NCBI GenBank assembly: GCA_035578905.1
Contig: JAQJVL010001112.1
Coordinates: forward strand, 186,001 to 250,000
Direction of reading: 5' to 3'
DNA from: Stictocephala bisonia
Taxonomy: Eukaryota; Arthropoda; Insecta; Hemiptera; Membracidae
Length of the DNA: 64,000 nt
The translations under genes and the position numbers were made by a program. The notes beneath the pieces are model-generated. The model saw only the letters and a list, made by a program, of their open reading frames with translations, did no database searches and was not told the origin of the DNA. How positions within the stretch are numbered: the first letter of the stretch is position 1; each line of letters begins with the position of its first letter. Shown here piece by piece: positions 22,403-33,690 of this stretch.

Positions 22403-23630
22403 CCATATACGGTATTGGTGCTGGAGGAATGGGGGCCACTTACTTATTTTTGTTGAATCGTTTGGTTAAACACCCCATTTAATAGGAAAATAATATATAT
22501 ATATATATATATATTGAAAACATACATTATCTAAATAAAAATCTTTTTTTACTCAAGTAAAACAAATGCAACATAATTACCAAGACTTACATAAATACAG
22601 TCCACGTTTCATTACTATCCTCTAGATTGATAACTATGAAACTGAGTATAATGCAATTACAACTTGTTTGTGGATAAAAAATATTGCTAAAGTTAGCCTA
22701 ATTTAGTAAAATACATACCTACAACTGCGTTAGGAAGTCATGGTAAATCTGTTTAGTGATTCATTTCAAAAGAAAATTCGCATAACAAAACTAAACAACA
22801 TTTTTAAGATACTACTATAACAACTCTAAAATATATATTTTTTTCATACATTCTTGTTGATCGTTTAACTTTTAGGCACTACTTAGAAGGCAGTGCATGT
22901 TTTAGAAACAGAAGCTAAATTTTAAAATTGATTCAAGTTAAAAACAAAATTATTCACACTACACTATAAATGTAGTCGAAACTATGTTTGGAATGTATAG
23001 TTGAACATCTGTCATGGTTTTGGAACAGTTGATGTATTTAATAACATATCCTGTTGAATTAATTCTTAGATCATCCACAAAGTTTTATTGAAGACCAAAG
23101 GTTACCTCACAGTGTGAAATATTCTTAGTTAGAAGATGGTGTATAAATATTTTTATTTTCACTCCTCTTCTATTCATTAATAAACAGAACACATACTTTA
23201 GAAGATTTAGGTTAAAATTAAAACAAACTAAAAATCTAAATTTTATTTGAATTGATGTTTCATCAATAAAGTATATAAAAATTTTGAAATATATCCTCAA
23301 AATTTGAGTTGATATTAATTATATTATTACTACATTTTATCTATGTACAAAAATTATTACTACTACTTTTAATGTACAAAAATAAAATTTATAGCTTTTC
23401 AGATAACAGTGAATAAAAATAATTACTGTATGTGTTTGTATAACAAGTGTGAGTGTGTGTGTGATTCAGTATTGAATTTAGCTTTTCAATATAATATGTT
23501 AGTTTAGTTTAATTACTTTATAAATAGTCAGGTTCATATAAAGTTAAGCAAAAATATAATTACTTTTTTTAATATTTAGCTGTGGGAAGACAGATTATTT
23601 TTTTTTTTATTTATCTTTAGTTGAGCTTAA
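22403..23630. other. AT-rich intergenic stretch
   Basis: It has a short TA tract at 22495-22514 and nothing else supported. Confidence 0.55.
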
Positions 23631-23948
23631 GCGCAAAACATTTAATTTAATTGATGGAACCTCTATACAGGCATTTGCCTTCAGAGGCCCTAGTTATTTC
23701 CTTAAGATTAAAAACTCAATATTTAAGATTTTTTAATTGTTATATTTTAATTAGAGCAAGGTTATCTTGGGTTTTTTTTGTTGTAGGAATGCATTTTCTT
23801 AAATTTTAAGATATTAGATTGTTTTGTTTCGTTTTTTGTGCTATTTTCTTTATTTTTGTTGTTGTTATTACAATTACATAAGCAATGTTGAAAATGTATA
23901 TATGTATACCTAAAGGAAATACAAATTATTCTTATTCTTATTCTTTAT
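23630..23948 (+). mobile_element. Possible non-LTR 3' end with (TTATTC)n tail
   Basis: A hairpin-capable stretch, cctctatacaggcatttgcc followed by ttcagaggcc (about 23659-23690), precedes T-rich sequence. A run of three to four TTATTC units follows at about 23926-23945. A short simple-repeat tail after a UTR-like stretch with a hairpin is how several insect non-LTR elements end. There is no coding similarity, so this is tentative. Confidence 0.3.
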
Positions 23949-23971
23949 TTTAATGTTCGTTTTACTCACCA

Positions 23972-24255
23972 GGACTTTCTGTAATCTGTGTTGGACGGGT
24001 GACGTGTAATCACCAGGTTAGTTGGGTACTCACAGGGCCTTCATAGTCGTAAGCCATCATCACGCCAGTAATGTCTGTATACACGGTGCAGCTTTTAAAC
24101 TGCTAAACATTAATTAATGGGATGTTTATATTTTATAAAATGTTAAAATATAAAATAATTATATATTAATTTAAATCAGTAAGAAAAAATATAAAATATC
24201 TTACATCATTGTGTTGACCCATCCTTTTGACGGTAAATACAGCGTGGAGGTAAAA
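23972..24255 (-). other. Candidate minus-strand exons or ancient repeat
   Basis: Two GC-richer islands lie in AT-rich DNA. On the minus strand the first (about 24203-24253) reads AVFTVKRMGQHND and is followed by a GTAAGA donor-like site. After about 115 bases, gtttag precedes an island (about 24032-24100) reading KSCTVYTDITGVMMAYDYEG before GTGAGT. A second donor-like GTGAGTAAAA ends at about 23972. Frames join in phase 0. I do not recognise the protein, and the 5' edge of the first island lacks an AG acceptor. An old repeat with chance splice signals is equally possible. Confidence 0.3.
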
Positions 24256-24528
24256 TTTATTTTCATAGATGTAAAGTTATTAATATAATAATTAATAAAA
24301 TACCTAGTACAAATTTGTGTATTTAGTAAAAAAAAATAAAAATAACGATAAATTTTTTAACTGTAATTTGTAATCAATTGTTTCTTTTTTTATTTGCAGG
24401 CAATATCATTTTTTTAATATTTACCTCAATATTGACACTGCATTTTCATCTACCAATGGTAAATACAATTAAAATATATCTTCAAATTGAATTAAAATTA
24501 AAATATATACATAATTTTATACATATAT

Positions 24529-24911
<383 letters not shown>

Positions 24912-24987
24912 ACAAAACTAGCATACCTTTATCGGATAAAGAATAACAAGAAAATGTAAAAATTAATATAAGGGATGTTTATCCCAA

Positions 24988-25145
24988 TATTTATCTTATT
25001 ATCTAAAACAAACCACGTCTGGACAACATTTTGCGTGAAGGATTTTTGAATTTTTTTCGGGGGTTTCCAACCACGATAGATCGATTTGTACCAATCTCAA
25101 TACTTGGAAAATTCTGATTTATGTCCCATAGGCTCCTAGATGTCC
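24988..25145 (+). repeat. Dispersed repeat, copy 1 (partner 25390-25543)
   Basis: Both copies open with atcttattatctaaaacaa, then share ccacgatagat/ccacgataaat, ttgRYaccR, ttggaaaattctgatttatg and aggctcctagaYgtcc. Similar wording (gggctcctaaagatccc) occurs inside the Helitron-type element at 27390-27410, so all three may be fragments of one element family. Confidence 0.6.
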
Positions 25146-25389
25146 CTTGTGGGCATTATTTAACAATTTATAGTTTAGAAGATCATATCTGTTATGTTTA
25201 CTTACTTGTCTATATGTTGTGGAATTATATAATACATATATTTTTTTAACTTGTATTTGTGTTTGTGTAACCAAATTATATATTTTGTCTGATTGTTATT
25301 TCACTATCACTATTTTCCTTTTTAATCCCTATTAATTAATGAGTTTATAACTTATTTATTTGCATAGTTAATCCCTAAATTCTCTTTTT

Positions 25390-25543
25390 ACTATCTTATT
25401 ATCTAAAACAAGTAGCATCCGGTAGAACTTTTTTTAGCTCTAAGGATTGGGGTAGGGATTGACCACGATAAATTGATTGGCACCGGCATCAGCTTTTGGA
25501 AAATTCTGATTTATGCCTCAGAGGCTCCTAGACGTCCAGTATT
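25390..25543 (+). repeat. Dispersed repeat, copy 2 (partner 24988-25145)
   Basis: Same orientation as copy 1, offset about 400 bases. It may be a local duplication or two insertions. Confidence 0.6.
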
Positions 25544-25839
25544 AAAGATGTTTAGCATACAAAAATGGGAACATTTTTACTTCTATCAGAAAATGGTGTA
25601 TCAAAACTATAGGTATTTATCTCCTAAATCACATTATACCACTTCATTTAAGATCTCTGCCTCCCTCCTAAATAAAAAAATATACTCAAAAACACAACAT
25701 TGGGTATATTAAACTAATACACCCAAGTGGCGAATCGAATTCAGGTATTTTTCTTTTAAATACTAATACACTGATATTTTAGGAAAGACTATTTTTATGA
25801 CCTCCACTGCTCCAAAAACTAAAATTCATGGTCATACTG

Positions 25840-26045
25840 CTTAAGAATCCTGGCGAGTCCGTATACCGATCTTCCTCACGAGGTGACATGCCGAAATCCA
25901 CAAATAGGACTGTAATAGAATGTTTGGTGATGCCGCAGGATGAACTTCCCCCCACGAGGCCGTTGGCCGAGTTTCACAAAAGGGCCTGTAGCAGAGTGTC
26001 TTGGCGAGGCTGCAGGCCGAGTTCCTCAAAGGGGCTAAAGGTAAA
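25840..26045 (+). repeat. GC-rich degenerate two-unit repeat
   Basis: Two related units of about 76 bases: ggactgtaatagaatgtttg, gtgatgccgcagg at about 25907 and ggcctgtagcagagtgtctt, ggcgaggctgcagg at about 25983. Each is preceded by cacgaggt/cacgaggc. The patch is clearly richer in G+C than its surroundings and has frames open on both strands, but no domain is recognisable. Confidence 0.5.
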
Positions 26046-26059
26046 CGTGGAAAACCTCC

Positions 26060-27233
26060 GAAACGAAATTTATTAATAACCTACAAGGTAGAGCAACAAC
26101 AAATGATTCTCAGGATTGTCTGAGATATATGGATGCTATCTCTTCAGTTTGAAAAATTAAACTGAGCGAAGCTTGTTCTCCCGGTGCTATAAGCTAAATT
26201 ATTGAGCTTTTCGTAGAAACGTATTCTTATTTTTGTAAGTATTTTTACGAGTATAGCTGCTACGTAATTTAACTGTCAATTTAATGACTCCTGTAGTAAA
26301 TAATGGCTTGGTCGTAGTTCTACAAGGCTAGTTCCTGCAACTGAACTATTTCATTAAATGGTTTGTTAAACCCATCAGCAAGTTTAAAATGTTTACTTTT
26401 TGAAGCAAGAAATATTGAAGTAAAATAAAAGATGACGAATTAGAGGAAATTTATGAAACACAATGAAAGAGGTAACCTTTCACAGTAAAAAAGAACTGTA
26501 ATTATAAGAAAGTCTAGATAAGAGACAGTCATAACGCTGGCTCGTTTGTGTTGACTCCAAATAGCTTTTATAATCGTTTACCTTCGTCATATGCAATGGT
26601 AAACTAATACTGATCCATTTTGAATAATCATTTTGGCTAGTGTTTGTCTTTAATTATGAATCAATTGGTGTGAAATATTATCTTTAAATTTAAAGCATCC
26701 CAAATATTTCAATGAAATATTGATTATGTTCATTATGGCTTTAATATCGTTCAGCCTAATATATTTTATAGGAACAGTACTACATCTTTCAAAAACGAAC
26801 TGTTGAATGATTCATGTTATTGCCATTGGCGTCGATGGCATAAAAACATCATTATTTAACAAATAATTTAAATCGGGCTACACTAGGGAAAATTTAAATT
26901 AGTCTGTAAAGTTCTATAATAGCCTTCTATTGTTGTAGACTCAGCTGTTTAATTGTTGGAGGTGCTCAGTACAATATATGTTACATCGTTTTTATATTTA
27001 TAAAAAATTGTTACTGTAATCTAGTATTGTAACTAAATAAAAATATCTATTTGAAGACAATATTTTCTGACACAAAGTATTTGTGTAATATATTTACAGT
27101 CCAAATACCCTAAACGCTGTATTTTCTTTTGGTAAAGAAAATTTAAAATGTTTTGGAGTACTATGGTTAAATAAAATCCTGTTCAAATCCTCAGAACCTT
27201 CGTTAAAATTCTACAGATACTATATTGAGTATA
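26060..27233. other. AT-rich intergenic stretch
   Basis: Nothing supported. Confidence 0.55.
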
Positions 27234-27814
27234 TCTATATTTATAAAAGAGGATGTTTGTATATTTGAAGTTAATGCGCTGCCAAACCATCCAACCGATC
27301 GCCATGAAACTTTAGGATGTTATCCTGTATACTCCCGAAATGGTTTCTGTGAAGTTTGATGCAGATCCGTCCACAGGGTCCCGCCCCACGGGCTCCTAAA
27401 GATCCCATGTTATTCAAATGGAGAATCTGAATTGTTTACAAAAAAACATATGACTGTGTGGTTTAATGTAGTTTCACATGCCATAAGCAGATTGAAGTTC
27501 TCACAACAACAGTACTGTATATGTTTTGATTTATTGTAGTTCTACATTTCACCTTGAGAGTGTAGCTCACACTACTTTTACTTGATCGGGTGATATGTAT
27601 TTGGTGTTAACCTTTTTTCCTCGGTAATTAAAACATGTGGGGAAACGTGAAAATAAAAAATAAATAATTATTTGTTTTGCAGTTTACTTTTTATGACATG
27701 CCCCCTAAAAAATCTAATATTGGTAGAAGAAGCAAAAATGCTCGAATTCTTTCACCTATTAAGTTCTAAATCAAACTCAATATTATGACCGGTGAAGCGG
27801 GCGGGTACAGCTAG
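27234..27814 (+). mobile_element. Non-autonomous Helitron-type element
   Basis: It starts TCTATATTTATAAAAGAGGA after an A and ends with a GC-rich hairpin region (ccggtgaagcgggcggg) followed by tacagCTAG, then T. Helitrons insert between A and T, begin with TC and end with CTRR preceded by a short hairpin; all four features are present. Early words such as ccaaccgatcgccatgaaac are what I recall from insect Helitron-like repeats. No Rep/helicase frame fits in 581 bases, so it would be a passive copy. Confidence 0.65.
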
Positions 27815-28106
27815 TATATTATAAATGTTGTGTTGTGGTTCAATTACAAAGAAAACTCCACGATTTTTTTCCATTGGAGACATCATTAAAATATAGAATT
27901 ACATAAGTTTATATCCTGTAAACCAACTATAATAACATCTGTAGATTTATTATTAGGCCTACAGTAAAAAAAGTACTTTGAAACAGAATATATATAGCGT
28001 ATGGTTTTCTGTCATCCACCATTTTTAATTTAAAATTATATAAAATCCGAGCTCTAAACTTGGAAAAACTCCAAAAGTCACTAGATGTAGAAATAAAAAT
28101 GTAAAG

Positions 28107-28440
28107 TGATCTCGCGTTACAGAGCTAAATCCATACATGAAGCCATTTAAAACCTGCCTCACTGATTCTATTTATGCTACCTAATCCCACCGTAAAATAG
28201 AGCAAAGGGCACTCTGAAACAATGTGATCCATTGTTTGTATAGACTCTCTGCAATCACATAACTGATCTACTGTCAATCCCCATTTGCATTTCCAATGAT
28301 GGATGATGTTATTCGCATCCACAACAAACCTTTAAATCTATACTTATCCCCTGGTAGTTCTAAACGAGCAAAAGACCTGGTAGCTGGACCGTCACAAATT
28401 TGTGATCTCCTGGCCATTGAAGATACTACACAAAAATGTA
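28107..28440 (-). pseudogene. C-terminal fragment of a non-LTR retrotransposon protein
   Basis: The minus-strand frame at 28125-28322 encodes WKCKWGLTVDQLCDCRESIQ, then TMDHIVSECPLLYF and GFKWLHVWI. This is the CDC..QT.dHIv.eCp zinc-knuckle-like end found after the RT in many animal non-LTR elements. Upstream (28330-28440), broken frames give QLPG and other weak pieces of the preceding region. No polymerase domain remains, and the copy looks old. Confidence 0.7.
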
Positions 28441-28815
28441 ATGGAATGTAAAAATAAAAAGAATACAGTCTACGAAGGTAATTGATTTACCTTGAAAGTA
28501 AACAGTATTTTGGTTTCATAAAACTCTACAGTAAATACACATTTGCATTAATTCCTTCTTAATGTAATTTTGTTCATTCTTATTTTATTGCATTATAAAT
28601 GTTACAATTATTGTTAATGTGGTCTTGTGGTAAGTTCATAGAATAGCTAAATGATATTATGAGATCAATTACTCAGACCAACAGTCACATTCTGATATTG
28701 TGTAATTCAACTTGAAAGTCAAATTATATTTCTGTTTATACAATTGATCAGATTAGTCGCAAACCTCATAAGTAAGTGGATTAAAGTTTAACTCAATATT
28801 TAACGTTACCTAAAT
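28441..28815. other. AT-rich stretch
   Basis: Nothing supported. Confidence 0.55.
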
Positions 28816-29213
28816 ACAATGCCACTGTATATGTATGGGTGGGCGGGTGGGTCAATGCCACTGTATGTGTATGGGTGGGCGGGTGGGTCAATGCTACTGT
28901 ATGTGTATGGGTGGGCGGGTGGGTCAATGCCACTGTATTTGTATTGGTGGGCGGGTGGGTCAATGCCACTGTATGTGTATGGGTGGGTCAATGCCACTGT
29001 ATGTGTATGGGTGGGCGGGTGGGTCAATGCCACTGTATGTGTATGGGTGGGCGGGTGGGTCAATGCCATTGTATATGTATGGGTGGGTGGGTGGGTCAAT
29101 GCCACTGTATTTGTATGGGTGGGCGGGTGGGTCAATGCCATTGTATATGTATGGGTGGGCGGGTGGGTCAATGCCACTGTACATGTATGAGTGGGCGGGT
29201 GGGTCAATGCCTA
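28816..29213 (+). repeat. 36-bp G-rich minisatellite with G-quadruplex core
   Basis: About eleven units of 36 bases; one unit near 28980 is shortened to 24. Each full unit contains GGGTGGGCGGGTGGG, four G-triplets separated by single bases, followed by tcaatgccactgtat and gtgtat. Most units keep the four triplets intact. The period is divisible by three, so both strands show open frames, which I treat as artefacts. The family also appears at 49607-49832, 50089-50418 and as a relic at 5238-5335. Confidence 0.97.
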
Positions 29214-29671
29214 ATGAGATCTGTTCATATTGAATCCTCAGAGTGCAGTTTAATTACTCAAATTATTAATTAGACTTCCTAATAAACATTATTTTGATCA
29301 CATTAAATTTAAAAGTTATAGGAAGTTATGAGTATGTTTAATGTAATTTTCATAACAGTGTTGTAGGAAATAACAAATTCTTATGTATAATTAACGGTGT
29401 ATGATACTATATGAAATACTTCATCAGCAGATATTATTGCCCACACACTATACACCTTACACATTTAAAAATATGTTTTATTTACATACAGTATGTAACT
29501 TCCCACTGGTGCATAAAAGTACGTAAAATATTTGATTTTGTATCCCACTTACTTACATAATTAAATTATTAATCATACATTTTACCAATTAAGTGAATCC
29601 ATTTGACATAAATTACTCTGATTAATGTTTAGCAAGCTGAATTTCCAGTTTAAAAACTACATTGTGTAGAA
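29214..29671. other. AT-rich stretch
   Basis: Nothing supported. Confidence 0.55.
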
Positions 29672-29825
29672 ATTGCTGGCATGATGGCCTAAGCCTGTGG
29701 AGTCATTAGTTGAAGGTTTGAATCTCCATCTGAACTGCTGGTTTATCCGTTTCGCGTTGAATACAGTTAACACAAAGACCTGTGACGTAAATAGCCTGAT
29801 GAGTAAAGCGAACAATAAATAAATA
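29672..29825 (+). repeat. tRNA-derived SINE with (AATA)n tail
   Basis: TGGCATGATGGCCTAAG resembles an A box and GGTTTGAATCTCC (about 29714-29726) a B box at normal spacing. The body continues catctgaactgctggttta, wording shared with 42825-42845. The end is aacaataaataaata, directly before an inverted-repeat element. The absence of a matching acceptor stem argues against a functional tRNA. Confidence 0.65.
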
Positions 29826-30278
29826 TATAGGGTGGAAAAATATGGAAACGTTTCCACAAGTTTTGAATGATTTCACTTTTAAAAGTTAAATCTTGTTCAT
29901 GATCATGGTTATAAATAATCTACTTTTTCGGGACATTTCATCTTTTCAGGGGGACGGCCCACGTGGAGTTGAACGGAAATCTTCAACTTAAGCCTAGGTT
30001 GAGTTTGGTATCGATTGAAAAGTCTATTCAAGAGAAATTAATAGCCGCAACCCGGACCTGGAAGGTTTATCTTTTCCAGAGTAGCGGTCATTTGAATGTC
30101 AAAGTAACTAATTTGAAAAATGCTATTTATCGGCTATTTGCCGTTTTTAAGTAAATTATTCTGATCAAAAATAATTCTTTATTAAACACAATTATTAAAA
30201 AAAATTAAACTATCAAATTATCTATGGAAAAAATGTTTTCCTGAAAGCGGTTCCATAATTTGTTTTCCACTCTGTATA
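29826..30278. mobile_element. Small inverted-repeat element (MITE-like), about 450 bp
   Basis: The left end tatagggtggaaaaa, tatggaaac is matched by the reverse complement of the right end, tatacagagtggaaaacaaa, ttatggaacc. The inverted repeats are about 25-30 bases and imperfect. The short open frame inside (29963-30154) is not recognisable. The cagRgtg start is shared in style with the larger element at 61713-63992. Confidence 0.6.
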
Positions 30279-31199
30279 GTAGTATTAATATTGACAATTT
30301 TACAACTAAAAATTGGAGGATAATTTTTATGATTTTTTGATAGATGCGAATTACTTAAACAAAAATTAGTTTTTTCACTTTATTAAAGTATGTTTTATTT
30401 TCAATTTAAAGCTTCTAAAGAGTGTGTTATGTTTAATAATAAATGGAAATAAAGTAAACACATTCACATACCATCTTCTCACGGAGACCAATTCAATATG
30501 TGAAGCACCCTTTTAATTTTCAGTTAAATTTTGTTGATAATCTAAGAAGTAATTTAACAGAAACATGTTGTGAAATACACGACATTTCATAAAACAAAAC
30601 ATGACTGGCGTTGAACTATATTTCCTTAACACAGTTTTGTTCTCAGCTATACGATGTTGAAAATGTGATATTTTACTTCAATAAATTTTGAAATTTAAAC
30701 ATTAATTTATGTTCCTGAAAACATGGACAGCCTATTTAGTACTGCCGTAATTGATGAAATTAAAACATACATATACGAATATGTGTAATTATAGAAGTAA
30801 CTTAAATGTATTTAAGTCCTGTGTTGTGAATTTGCTTTTGAAACGAATAACTAAATAGATTTAACATGACATCCCCAAACTGCAAACAGGGGTTTATTTA
30901 CCTAATAAATTAAATTAAATATCGTCAAACGTTTAATCCAAAATGTCTTACTAATTGCATTCTATTCAGTGTAATAATTGTCAATCAAGAGTAATTTAGA
31001 TTAAACCAACATTATAAATATATTTGTATGGTTATATGTATTATTAATCTATTTATATATTTTAAATATATATACATTATTTATATGTTTGTATTAATGA
31101 TTGCATATGTTTTACTTAAGTAGAAGAGACTGAAGTAAACGTAACATAGACCAGTTAAAGATACAAGGCTATGCTCTTCAATTTATGAATAAATTTATT
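30279..31199. other. AT-rich stretch
   Basis: Nothing supported. Confidence 0.55.
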
Positions 31200-31379
31200 T
31201 TCAATTTGAAGAACAGTTTGGCACCATTATAACCAATATAAATGATATCAATATCAATAATTACCCCTCCGTCAACCTGACCAGAAACAGTAGTTAACGT
31301 TCTGCAAAGACGTGTGTGATTTAATGTATACCTTGTGATAAGACTATTCAGATATTTCTGGTATGTTATACTTTGTATT
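31200..31379 (-). repeat. Dispersed repeat, reverse copy (partner 8629-8760)
   Basis: On the minus strand, gttaactactgtttctggtc followed by aggttgacggaggggtaat matches 8669-8703 on the plus strand. Translation gives RTLTTVSGQVDGGVIID. The homologous piece stops at the TTAA-flanked element that begins at 31384. Confidence 0.5.
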
Positions 31380-31383
31380 TTAA

Positions 31384-32122
31384 TGGGGTAGGTGCGCCCT
31401 ATCTTCCGTAATGTTAACATATGTACCTTTTTCTCAGAAAGTAGAAAAGATATTTCATTTCTGTTTTTTTTACCTGATACATTGGCCTTTGTTACATAAA
31501 CTACGGGTGTAAAATCTAACTTTGGAATAATTATAAATTTTTCACAAAATTTAAAAAAGTCTATAAAATTTTTTCAAATTCTTTTCATTTATAATTTTTT
31601 TAAATGTTATTCTTTGTTAATTTTGACTATTTTTTAATTCTGCTTATGTAACTAAGTTACATATACAACCACAAAAAGTGTTATCTTGTTACCATTAGTA
31701 GTTTTTGAGAAAAAGGAACATATGTGTCAAAAAACACAACTTTCGGAAAATCGCAATAAACCAAATAAATACAGTTTTACTAATAAAAACAACACAAAAC
31801 TTACATTAATAAAACCCTGGTGCATATGATGGTCCCTTCCCTTAATCTTCTTCAAATTTATTACTACAATTACTATATGCACTAGTATTACTATATGAAG
31901 ATGATATTAGTGTAATAAATGAATACACAATGTGTGGCACTCAGAGAGATGATTTCAATAGAAAATCGAGTAGGACACTTTTAGAAAACTAATTTTTAAG
32001 CACATTTAGAAAATAATAAATAATGAGTGTTATATACCGTTGGAAAGAGGACATTTTAAACTATAAAATGGTGAAAAAAACATTTTTCGATAAAAATTAA
32101 AATTTTCCGTGCACCTACCCCC
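31384..32122. mobile_element. TTAA-flanked inverted-repeat element (piggyBac-type MITE candidate)
   Basis: TTAA lies on both sides (31380-31383 and 32123-32126). The left end TGGGGTAGGTGCGCCC and the reverse complement of the right end GGGGGTAGGTGCACGG match at 13 of 16 positions. TTAA target duplication is characteristic of piggyBac-type elements. At 739 bases with no transposase frame it would be non-autonomous. Confidence 0.6.
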
Positions 32123-32126
32123 TTAA

Positions 32127-32888
32127 TGTATAATCATTTATCATGAAGCAGTTATAAGTAATAATATCTTCATCTCGTCTTGATTACAGTTAAATGGCTT
32201 CAGGTAAATGACTTTGTTGAGTTATCACCGACAATGACTCAGCCATGACAAGTTATACTTTCTCCCAACAATGTAATCTGAGCTATTAGCTCATTTTGGA
32301 ACACACAAAGTGTCATTTGTCATTAGTCTAATCTAAACAATAATCTGACAAATGACGCTACATTTCTTGTACAGTGTAAAGAATGTACAATGGACATTGT
32401 GTATTGAGAAATGTTCATTATTTATAAGGTGTAACTATTTATTCATTAAAGGTATAGGTGTTTATACCTTAAAAAAGTAATTAACTTTCTTTGCATTCCT
32501 TTTATTATTACTGTAAAATAAAGTTAATACAAAATGTTATTTGTTTAATTTGTTGTAAATAATGCTTTTGGTTACAAATTGATTACCATTACAATCCAAT
32601 AATTATCAATTATGATTTTAAAATAGTTTGTTGTTTGGTAGGTGTTAGAATTTAGCATTGAAAATTTATACAATAGACAAACAGGCAATATAACTACTAT
32701 ACTATACATAGATATAGTACAACTATGTTAGTTATACGTGTAGTGTTAGATTATCCAAGTACTACATATTTAATTATAAATAATATACTGTACTGACTAT
32801 TGCCGTAATGTAGTATAATATACACATATATTATAATGTATCGTAGATCCATTGTGAATGATGATATTATGTTCTATAATACATCTAT
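32127..32888. other. AT-rich stretch
   Basis: Nothing firmly supported. A perfect TGACTCA (AP-1-type) word lies at 32235-32241 in a slightly GC-richer patch. Confidence 0.5.
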
Positions 32889-33690
32889 GTGAGTTATAAA
32901 ACTACAAATATTTTTATAATTATGTCAATATATGATGGTCTAACTATTAGTTCCAAAATTATCAAAACAGTTAATTATACTTGTTCACATTATATTGCTC
33001 AGCCGTTGTTTAGAAATGTACCAAACCCTCTTAAATTTCCACAATTCAGTTTATATGTTTATAAAATAATGATAACCAATTGGCTTATAGACCTGGATCA
33101 GGAATCGGTTGAGGCCCTGATCAATTCTGAGTATAGATGACAGCTTCAATACATTGCACTTAGTTCGTCCCTCTGACTTTCTGCCTCTTGCACTTTGCTT
33201 TCACTTTACTGCGTAGTTCTTTTTTTCCTTCTTATCATTGTATAAGTTTTTTTTTCATATTAACTCTAATCAAAAGTTATTCAACATTTTATGTTATAAA
33301 ATATTGTCTAAAATTGTTTAATATTTATTTTATTTTATTCGTATAATTAATCTAATTGTGTATTTTATTCAGTTTGAATTTTTTATTTAACCCTGACTAA
33401 GAGTAGTCCATTATTTTTAGTATTAATTGTTCGTTGTGCTGTTTAATATTGAGCTTTTTTTATCTTTTTTATTTTTGGAATTTAAGAACTCCCTTCCACA
33501 CCAAGCCTTGGGCTTATGTGGAAGGTACTCACATTTATAACAGTAACTATGTTATTTATTTACCTTTTGTCTAACCCTATATATGAATTGATATTACAAT
33601 GTACTTATTTCTTTCATCTAACTATGAAGTTTATGTAACCTTATTCTTCATGTATTTTAGTTAGTAAATAAGATTTTTATTTGATTTTCA
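32889..33690 (+). mobile_element. Possible 3' end of a plus-strand non-LTR element
   Basis: The frame at 32889-33140 ends with YVYKIMITNWLIDLDQESVE, ALINSEYR, which resembles the extreme C-terminus of RT polyproteins (an FK..+..WL end) only loosely. It is followed by a UTR-like stretch containing an 8-bp hairpin, CTTCCACA..TGTGGAAG (33492-33526), a pattern I associate with 3' UTRs of insect non-LTR elements. No catalytic motif is present. Confidence 0.3.

Noticed and set aside
28806..29273. Open frames of 120-144 codons on both strands
   Set aside because: They are minisatellite translations open in several frames at once, with no start or end features.
29963..30154. 63-codon frame inside the small inverted-repeat element
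   Set aside because: No motif, and too short for a transposase.
32235..32241. Perfect AP-1-type TGACTCA
   Set aside because: A 7-base word is expected by chance several times in 64 kb; no supporting context.
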